NCBI RefSeq assembly: GCF_009727055.1
Contig: NC_052350.1
Location: 19,065,789 to 19,129,788 of the forward strand
Length of the DNA stretch: 64,000 bases
Reading direction: 5' to 3'
Source of the DNA: Benincasa hispida
Taxonomy: Eukaryota; Streptophyta; Magnoliopsida; Cucurbitales; Cucurbitaceae
Part shown: one piece after another, positions 56,540-64,000 of the stretch
How positions within the stretch are numbered: the first letter of the stretch is position 1
Layout: every line of letters starts with the position of its first letter
Notes under the pieces: model-generated
The model's input: only the letters and a program-made list of their open reading frames with translations
What the model was told of the DNA's origin: nothing
Databases searched by the model: none
Translations under genes and position numbers: made by a program

Positions 56540-58383
56540 CATTTACATAAATTACAACATGCTTTAAAAAAAGAGGTTTTAGAAACCTTTACCTTTGAAG
56601 ACAGATCTTCAAGAATCCCTCAAACTAGAAACGGACACTACCACGATGACGACCTTGGTATTTTCAGGTAGAGAATTCGGGAGTGGTGGGCTCTAACTAT
56701 TTTGGAATGAGGGAATGAATTGAGAGTAGAGAGGAGGAAGAGGAATTGTGATTGATCTCTAAGCACAACTCTCTCACAGGACGTTTCTGTCTCTTACATT
56801 AGTGAAGAAGCAGAATCTCTCCTTTCAAAATGTCAAATATAGGTGGAGAGAAAAAGGAGGGGAGAGAATTGTAACTCCCTCCTAAATTCAAATAAATTAA
56901 TTTTAATGAATAAAATAATAAAATTAATTTTACTATAAAAAATTAATATTATATATATGATAACTAACGTATCATAATATATATATTAAACTACATGTTA
57001 TATCAAATATAACTTATAACATATGGTTTTAATATTTCATATACAAATATAACCTATAGATTCTTTTCTCTCTCATAACTTATAACATATGGTTTTAATA
57101 TTTCATATACAATATAACCTATAGATTCTTTTCTCTCTCATATAACGTTTAACATAAATCACATTTATATTAAATTTAACAATTATGAATCTAATTCATA
57201 TAATTAATATTTGAATCTTATTCAAATATTTATTTCCTCTCGCAAATGCTATAATGTATCAAATACATTATAATAATTATATCATATATAATTAGAATAA
57301 GTTAATTATATCATATATATAATTAAATCCCTCATTAATTTGAACAATTCAAATTAATCCAAAAACTGATTCTCATTTAATCCTATTGAGCTACCAAGGG
57401 GACCTCATGGACCTGTAGCTTGAAGCTCTAACAGTACATGAATAATTAATCAAACTCTTTAATTAAATTATTCATCATCTGTTAACTGTCAGGCACTCCA
57501 CTAAAGATCGACAGCTGCACTCTTCTCACTACAGATATATTATTGTGTTCATTAGGTATAACCAATCAATAGTTTGATGACCCTTCACAAATTGCTCGTT
57601 AGTACAGCTGGGCCAAAATTATCGTTTTGCTCCTGTAGTTACATCTAACTTCTTAAGTACCACTGATCTCTCTAATGAACAATTGATCATAGTCCAACTA
57701 TGACTAAACTCCTCCCGGCCCAGAAGAGAGTGTGGTGCCATATTGTTAAAGTCCCGGAATTAGCCCTTAAGGGAGCAATTTATATACTTACCTCGACCTC
57801 GCTCCCCAGTCAGACGAATCCCCAAAATGGTAAGCTTATTGAATCGGCGATCTGGCCATTCTCACCCATACAAATCAAAGGATCGCCCTCATAAGCAGAA
57901 GTTCACAACTCACTAAGGACTCAGGTCATGTTACCTATGGTCATCCTAGTGAAATGTAAGTCTCTATTATGAACGACATTATATAATGAGACTAAACATT
58001 TCATGATTCAATCTTACATAAACTCCTTTGTATAGAATATCCCGCTCACATGTCTATACATGAATGATCAGGATCAAATCATTTGCAGCACTTTACAACA
58101 ATTGTAACACCTACAAAACATGCCATACTAGTAGTGTCACCAGCATGGTACCCAACCTTATCCATCCACTACAGACCATTTAGGTCAACATAATCCACCC
58201 GTATGTCTCTACATACATGTTTAAGCTACAAGATAACATTGGATGTTAGTTTATTAGTTTGTGGTTAATGCAACTAAAATATGGAATAAAATATCATATA
58301 TTTTATTAAATAAATAGTGAGTTTGTTAAAAAAACATTTACAAACTATAGGACCCTACGAGATTTAGGGAATCAACCCCAACA
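56540..58383 (-). repeat. Solo LTR (Copia family) nested in the CACTA element
   Basis: On the minus strand it starts TGTTGGGGTTGATTCCCTAAA at 58383. It is collinear with the LTR at 32614-34630 (shared blocks near 57388 GAGCTACCAAGGGGACC, 57590 and 57925 TTACCTATGGTCATCCTAGTG). The LTR end on the left is unclear because CTCAAACTAG near 56620 is the last recognisable block. A 54-bp direct repeat (TTATAACATATGGTTTTAA... at about 57015 and 57078) lies inside. No internal retroelement sequence. Confidence 0.6.
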
Positions 58384-58679
58384 AAAAACAAGCACGTACC
58401 TATTGAGTACCAATAAATTGCCAAAAAATGACAAAAGAGATCCCGTCAACCTATACATTTCTTTGGATATTCATCACAAATTCTTCCTAGAATAAAAAGT
58501 CAATACTCAAATTAGTCTACATATATAGCAATCTAAGTGTTTTTATATGTCATTCAAGCACTAAACTCACCACTTTGTTGGTCTTATTTCTCCCTACTGT
58601 GTAAATGTACATGTATTTCTTCTCCAAAAAATCATTTACAAAAAAATGCAGTCCAAAAGCAACAAAAAACACCAAGTAC

Positions 58680-59286
58680 CACATATCATGCAAAAAAATA
58701 TGTGCGATCCTACAAACTCAGTCCATTCAGATCGCACATAGTCAATGTCATCTTATGTATAAGTAGATGATGCACCTTTCATCTGTATACAAGAAAGTGG
58801 ATCTTAATTTTTGACACTAAATTTCTAGTTCAATTTGTTTGAAGTTTTACAGTGCATACTATGTCTACAATTGAAGTGGTCTTGGACAGTATTATATCAC
58901 ACATAAACCACATGACATAATAACCACATTCAACCACGCCCAATTGTTTAGGACACTGTGCATAAAACATAAGAAACATAGATATGGTAAATAAGGTTTT
59001 TATGAACTAACTTGTCACTTGCATTGTCATTACACCTACCTTGACGACCTTCCAACTTGGCTTTTTCTTTTTTGAGATGTTGAAGGACCTGCGGATGCAT
59101 ACATGGAATGAAAAAGTTTTTAACTATTGACATAAAATAGTTAGTCATTATATGTTAAATGGTATAGTAAGTATCACATACATTCTAACTACATCCATAA
59201 CATCCTCATGGATACAATTTTTCAAAGGGTCCATCCAGAATACAACGCCTTTTGTATAATCAACAACAACCAAACTCCAGCGATTT
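58680..59286 (-). pseudogene. Ulp1-like (C48) cysteine protease domain of the CACTA element
   Basis: Minus-strand exons can be read: about 59286-59182 (NRWSLVVVDYTKGVVFWMDP then LKNCIHEDVMDVVR), 59088-59040 (SFNISKKKKPSWKVVK), from 58955 (CPKQLGVVECGYYVMWFM) and near 58745 (DDIDYVRSEWTEFVGSHIF). Junctions AT|GTATGT, CAG|G, AAG|GTAGGT and CACAG|TGT keep the frame. The Asp (VVVD), Gln (CPKQ) and Cys (ECGYY) positions of C48 proteases are present; the His before Trp is Arg (CGC). Such domains accompany plant CACTA transposases. One stop (TAA before DDIDYV) is present. Confidence 0.6.
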
Positions 59287-59364
59287 CTATATGTTCAAAT
59301 AAACATAGAGACTATTAGACTAATGATACTAAACTATGCATGCTCAATTTCTACACAACATACC

Positions 59365-60400
59365 CCAAAATATAAGGAACCATGGTGGAAGATTGTATAT
59401 TGGAGTAATCACTGGCTAACAATTGTAGTTAGTCGATAAATATCCATACAGATTCACTCCATCGGTGGACAAACCTAAATGAAGATTTCTCGATTATGAA
59501 TCAAAAGTTGGCCATAAGTGATCTATAAACCTCCAAGATGGAGAATCAACTGGGTATCGTATAATACTGTCTTTTTTCCTATTGGTTGCATGCCAACACA
59601 AATTCTTTGCATGTTTAGAGCTCTTAAACATCCTTATGAACCTTGGAACTATAGGGAAGTACCACAATTGTTTAGCAACTACTCCTTTTATCTCTTCAGC
59701 TGAGTTCTTAAGTATCTTCCATCTTGATAAATTACACTTAGGACATTTAGTGATGTTTGCATACTTTTTCATATACAAACAGCAATTATTTGGACATGCA
59801 TCTATTTTTTGGTAACTAACCCTAAGGCATATAACGTTTTTTTCGCTTCATACATGGAAGTTTACATTTCATTATTTTTCAAGTAGGAAATCATTAATTA
59901 TGAACAACAATTTTGAAAAGTTATTACTCCATCCAAACCTAGCCTTTAAATTGTACAATCTTACAAGGGCCGATATGGATAACCTTGTGAATTTTTTACA
60001 TCCAGGGTATAAAGGCTTCTTAACATCATTAAACATAGTGTCAAACCTATTGGGTACATCAGAAAATTGTTCACGAGCAGATTGCATTATGTCAAATACA
60101 TTAAATGAATCACCATATTCTTCCTAATTTTCAGTCACATCATTCTCTAATCCATTGTTAACATTCTCTATGGTCAAATCTTCTCCATGCCAAAACCATA
60201 CCTTATAACTTTGATCTATTCCATTGACATACAAGTGATATCTAACTATTGCAACATCGTTGGATACACGATTCCCACATTTCAAACATGGACATCTAAT
60301 TGTATTGGAACCATTGCTATAGTGTAAACCAAATTCAATGAACTTTTCCACTCTTACTCATATTCGCTAGACATCCTATTTTTCATCATCCATGACTTGT
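59365..60400 (-). pseudogene. CACTA TNP2 transposase, N-terminal part
   Basis: Starting near KSWMMKNRMSSEYE (about 60400) and after one frameshift, the frame reads VEKFIEFGLHYS, then the transposon-associated zinc region CPCLKCGNRVSNDVAIVRYH and WFWHGED. After a TAG stop at about 60123 come the TNP2 parts GCKKFTRLSISALVRLYNLK, CPKCNLSRWK, LWYFPIVPRFIRMFKSSKHA, NLCWHATNRK and DSPSWRFIDHLWP. LGLSTDGVNLYG and PIYNLPPWF follow to about 59365 with three more stops. The catalytic part after NLPPW is deleted. Transposase would bind and cut the CACTA ends. Confidence 0.75.
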
Positions 60401-61400
60401 GCATTGTATAAAAATAGAAAACTTAGTTCAACTAATTAGCCCCCAAACAAGGAAAAAACTACCCGAAATGTTATTTGTCAATCTGGTATGAGAAGGAAGT
60501 ATATTCTCCAACTTTCACAAATGAAACTTAAAATAAATAACAATCAATTTACACTTACATATTAAAATGAAAACCAAAGCAACCTAAATATATACATAAC
60601 CATTGTGGAAGATTGAACCATGAAAAACATATATTTCACAACAACCTAAATATGCATTAACCATACACTATTGAACAACAAATATACATGTGTTTAAACC
60701 ATAAATATCAAACATCAACACAAATCTAATTAAGTCAAATGACAAGAACTAAAATCTAAAAACAAAGGTTGAAAATAAAATGAAAATAATTACTTCACCA
60801 CAACTATTTGACTCGAAAAGTGGCAACTCTGGTGTGGACGCTGATTATTTGACTATGACCGTCACAAAGCTAGTGGTGAACGACGGTGAATATCAACGGA
60901 GGATGACCAACAAGTATCGACGGAGAACGATGAGCGAAACGAAGAAATGTCAGAAAGCGTTCGTGGGGCTGACTGACTCAACTCGCCGAAAAGCGTCCGA
61001 TATGGAAATAGGTAAACAAAGAAACACAGAGGGGAAACGTTCGATATGGATATGGAAATAGGAAAACGAAGAGATGTCGGGACTAACTGTTTTACTTCGT
61101 GATTCAACTGGCTACGAGGGTAGAGGAAAAGTCTACTTTGAATTCTTGAAAATAATGTTGAGTTAGAGTTTTGATATATTTTTATTAAAAAAATAATTAT
61201 TAATTATATTTAGTGACAATTAATAAATGTCATTAATTGATGACATTTTAAAACTGTCACGAAATATAAGAAATTGGAAAATTTCCACTTTTTCATGTGA
61301 AAAACACAAATTTTCACATTTATGACACTTTTTCTCTTTTTTTTTCTCCTCTCAAATTTATTATACAAATATGTCATGGTAGGTCAAATTTCTTATAGTG

Positions 61401-62507
61401 TAGTCAAGGTTAATGAAGTCACTTTTTTTTTAAAAAAAAACATATACTTGATAAAATAATATTAAATTTGATTTAGATTTATTAGGAGCATATGGATTAA
61501 ATTTGAAAAACTGAAAGTAATAACTAAAATGGAATGAAAGCTTAAATACAAGAATTAACATTTTTAAGAGCGTAATGATCACTTCACACGTGATTTTCAC
61601 ACATCATTTTGTCTATTATCTATTAAGATTGATTTTGATTCTTGTTTTTTCACAGTAATTGTAGATTGGACTTCAAACCTCGAAAGAGGGAGTCCATGCC
61701 AATTAGCATGGATCTCTTTAGCTTTACTTTCATATGTCATTTATCCTATTTTACACAATTAGATGGATACATAAAGAGAAATAAAATAATAGTATAGGTC
61801 AATTGGTCAAGACATATACTTTTGACTTAGTCATTATTTGGTGATGTTCGATGGCATAAATTGATCAAAATTTAGCTTGAAGATTTTCTTTTCCTTTATA
61901 TTTTGGTTCGTTTATTTACTAAAAAAAAGTCGGAATTTCAAATCTTTTCACCCTACTTGTTGAACTGAGAAAAGAGAAATAATTAGTCCCATAAATATGA
62001 TATCCATTTTTTGTCGTCGTCGTCATCCTCATCGTCATCATCGTCGTCTTCTAAATCAAACTCTCAATTCAAATTATTGGTGGAAATAGTTTATTTTTTT
62101 AGTAATATATGGAACATATTTTTTTTTGGGCAAATATATTGAATTGGAATAAAACGAAGAGATCTTCATAGCCTAAGGTCAAGGCACAATCAAAGTACAA
62201 TCACAACCAAAGGAATTAAGAACAACAAGAATAAAGATCTAAAGAAAGGCATACATAACTTAAGAAAAAAGGTCCCAAGGAGGAGAACCTGCTTGAGTCT
62301 CTCAATAGAAGCCCCTAGCCACTATGAACAACAAAGAAAAAACTCGGATCACATAACTAACTAGTTGAGGAGGATGCAAGGTAGCTCCATGGACACAAAG
62401 ATTACACTCACACCAAATATAAATAACAATATACCAAACGACTCTCCAACCTTACGCCTCAATCGATTTTCTGCACTAGAGTGACAAATCAAAATGAGTT
62501 ATGTATC
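61401..62507. other. Intergenic DNA, no gene seen
   Basis: AT-rich. An imperfect trinucleotide run of GTC/ATC units (about 62016-62052) is a microsatellite. The segment 62140-62500 is less AT-rich and looks like a transposon scrap (TGGTATATTGTTATTTATATT on the minus strand), but I cannot name it. Confidence 0.4.
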
Positions 62508-64000
62508 CCAATTTAAGGAAATTGAATCCCAGTGGAAGCGCGAGATCATGTTCTTTGATTCTTGAAACAATTAAAAATACAAATAATCAAGAAAGGGGTT
62601 AAGCAACATACCTTTGCCGATCCACAATTGCAACAAAATCTTCTCTTGAAACTGGTTGTCTCCTTCTTGAATTCTTCCAATTCCATGAGATTTTTCTTGT
62701 TATGACTCTGGTAAGGATCCGGTTTATAGGAATTACTTCAGAAGAAAAATTTCATAGAACTTTTCTAAGAAAATTAGGAGAATTTCTAGAGGGAAAGTTT
62801 TAGAGTAATCATCAAGATTATTCTTGTTCTAGAGAGTTTGTTCTATGACGGGTCCCAAAGGTCCTATTTATAGAATTTGATGGGTTACTCTTAATTCAAT
62901 TGGGATAACCCTTCTATAGAGATTTAAAATTAAATATTTAATAATATCCAAGATTAATAAATATCCACCCAAATAATATCTCATATTAAATGGTTTAAAA
63001 TATTTAAATCATATTTAAATATTTATCTTCTATAGAATCTTTAATTTGAATCAAGTTCAAATTAAATAATTAATTGTTTGAATCCAATTCAAATTAATTA
63101 ATTAATTCTTTCTCCAATTATTAATTTAAATCTTATTTAAATTAAATAACTTAATTACATGGATCTCATTCAAATAATTAATTATTTGAATTATATTCAA
63201 AATAAATCAATTCTCCCGTTATCTTTTTAATTTGTATCTTTTTCAAATTAAATAATTTATTTATTTATATGGATCTCATCCAAATAAATAATTAATTATT
63301 TGAATCATATTCAAATAAATCAATATTTCATATTATAAAGTTATAATTTGATTCTCATTCAAATAAACTTTATAATAAATTATGTTATTAATTGTACAAT
63401 TAATATTTTTCCTTATAAATTTGAACATTTCAAATTTTCTTTCAATGTAGTTGGTCCTTGTTGGTCCTTGGTGAACTAGCAAGGGAACCTTATGAACCCA
63501 GGGCAACCACTATAGACCTATAGTTGAACTTTTATACACTATAGATAAGTTGTGTTCATGGATATAATCAATACAAGCAAATGGATCCATCACGAGTTGT
63601 TCATAATTACAGTTCGGTTAAATGTTTGTTTTACCCCTATAATTACCTCTTTTCCTTAAGTTCCACTAATTCCTAACAAGTTGTTTATGATCTAACCATA
63701 AATTAAGCCCCTCTCGAGCCAGTGAGAGGGTGGGCCCCTTGTTCAAGATCCGAAACCATTATTTAAGGAAACTACTTATCTACTTACTCTATGTAGGAAG
63801 GTGCAAATTCCATCTTGTGAAGTTATGTTCCCAGCTTCCCATTTAGTCAAAGTTCCCAAAATGGTAGGCTTATTGAATCAGCAACTTGAGCCACTCTTAC
63901 TCAGGCAAATCAAAGGATTGACCTCATAGACAGGAGCTCATAAATCAATCAAGATTAAGATCGAGTCGTGCATGATCATCATATGAAATATTATTCTCAT
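62508..64000 (-). repeat. Copia-family LTR, minus orientation, runs off the window
   Basis: The LTR end (minus strand) is near 62508-62530 (AAGGAAATTGAATCCCAGTGG). Family blocks follow: ACATACCTTTGCCGATCCAC near 62608, AT-rich tracts 62930-63400 with many TTATTTGAATC/TTCAAATAA words, and a block near 63690-63740 identical in layout to 25540-25590. The LTR start would lie beyond 64000. A short tandem of TTGGTCCTTG is at about 63450-63469. Confidence 0.55.

Larger units (their letters stand above)
55375..61400 (-). mobile_element. CACTA (En/Spm) DNA transposon, internally deleted
   Basis: The left end CACTACAAGAAAATTGTGA and the right end read in reverse, CACTATAAGAAATTTGACC, form 34-bp inverted repeats (both continue TACCAYGACATWT). 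Flanks are TAA and TAG, a possible decayed 3-bp duplication. Subterminal regions are full of TGACA/TGTCA words. Coding is on the minus strand: TNP2 transposase N-terminal half and a Ulp1-like domain. A solo LTR is nested at about 56540-58383. Length is 6026 bp including that insertion. Confidence 0.8.

Noticed and set aside
60780..61061. 93-residue plus-strand frame inside the CACTA element
   Set aside because: The transposase is on the opposite strand and this is its 5' non-coding region. The composition shows no domain.
1..64000. CRISPR arrays, rRNA or tRNA genes
   Set aside because: No regularly spaced repeat with unique spacers and no convincing RNA gene was noticed. The tRNA-like matches are retroelement primer-binding sites.

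Overview
The window is AT-rich eudicot nuclear DNA. It holds one ordinary protein-coding gene in a sea of nested, decayed transposable elements. The gene has GT-AG introns and plant-type codon use, and the retroelements are plant lineages (Sirevirus-like and other Copia, Athila, chromovirus, CACTA, hAT-like). The Copia polyprotein resembles those I associate with cucurbits, so Cucurbitaceae is my best guess, but that is inference.

Layout. 1-3635: 3' part of a Sirevirus-like Copia element (gag fragment, long non-coding region with repeated purine tracts, 3' LTR). 3636-7257: a truncated Copia element on the minus strand (LTR, primer site, leader, gag, start of pol). 7258-14420: a patchwork of related LTR pieces, then a plus-strand Copia element that stops inside gag, with an 80-bp tandem repeat in its leader. 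14421-25597: a minus-strand LTR split by a 9.9-kb composite, namely a GGGTT-rich hAT-like element flanked by an exact short duplication and itself holding an Athila-type Ty3 element. 25598-28083: Copia integrase/RT/RNase H and the start of its 3' LTR, interrupted at 27756-27793 by a Nextera mate-pair junction sequence (an assembly artefact). 28084-35219: a second Athila element, split by a solo LTR (32614-34630) with a perfect 5-bp target duplication. 35220-37935: LTR-like and MITE-like sequence, then the promoter of the real gene.

37936-54222: a nine-exon gene for a plant FIP1[V]-type factor (1391 aa), a subunit of the mRNA 3'-end cleavage and polyadenylation machinery. All eight introns are GT-AG and the reading frame is open throughout. 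Intron 5 has grown to 7.8 kb and holds a degenerate chromovirus (RT, integrase, chromodomain), two hAT-like non-autonomous elements with 8-bp duplications, a small MITE and a 5-N gap.

55375-61400: a CACTA (En/Spm) transposon with 34-bp inverted termini. On its minus strand it keeps the front of a TNP2 transposase and a spliced Ulp1-like (C48) protease domain whose catalytic His appears to be Arg. A solo LTR is nested in it. 61401-64000: intergenic sequence, then another minus-strand LTR running off the window.

No tRNA, rRNA, CRISPR array or prokaryotic feature was seen. Every transposon coding region carries stops and frameshifts, so FIP1 is the only gene I believe is functional. I found no clearly new biological system. 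The most noteworthy items are the adapter junction, the palindrome-rich cassettes in LTRs and leaders of unrelated retroelements, the well-resolved nested insertions inside FIP1 intron 5, and the spliced Ulp1-like domain in the CACTA element.
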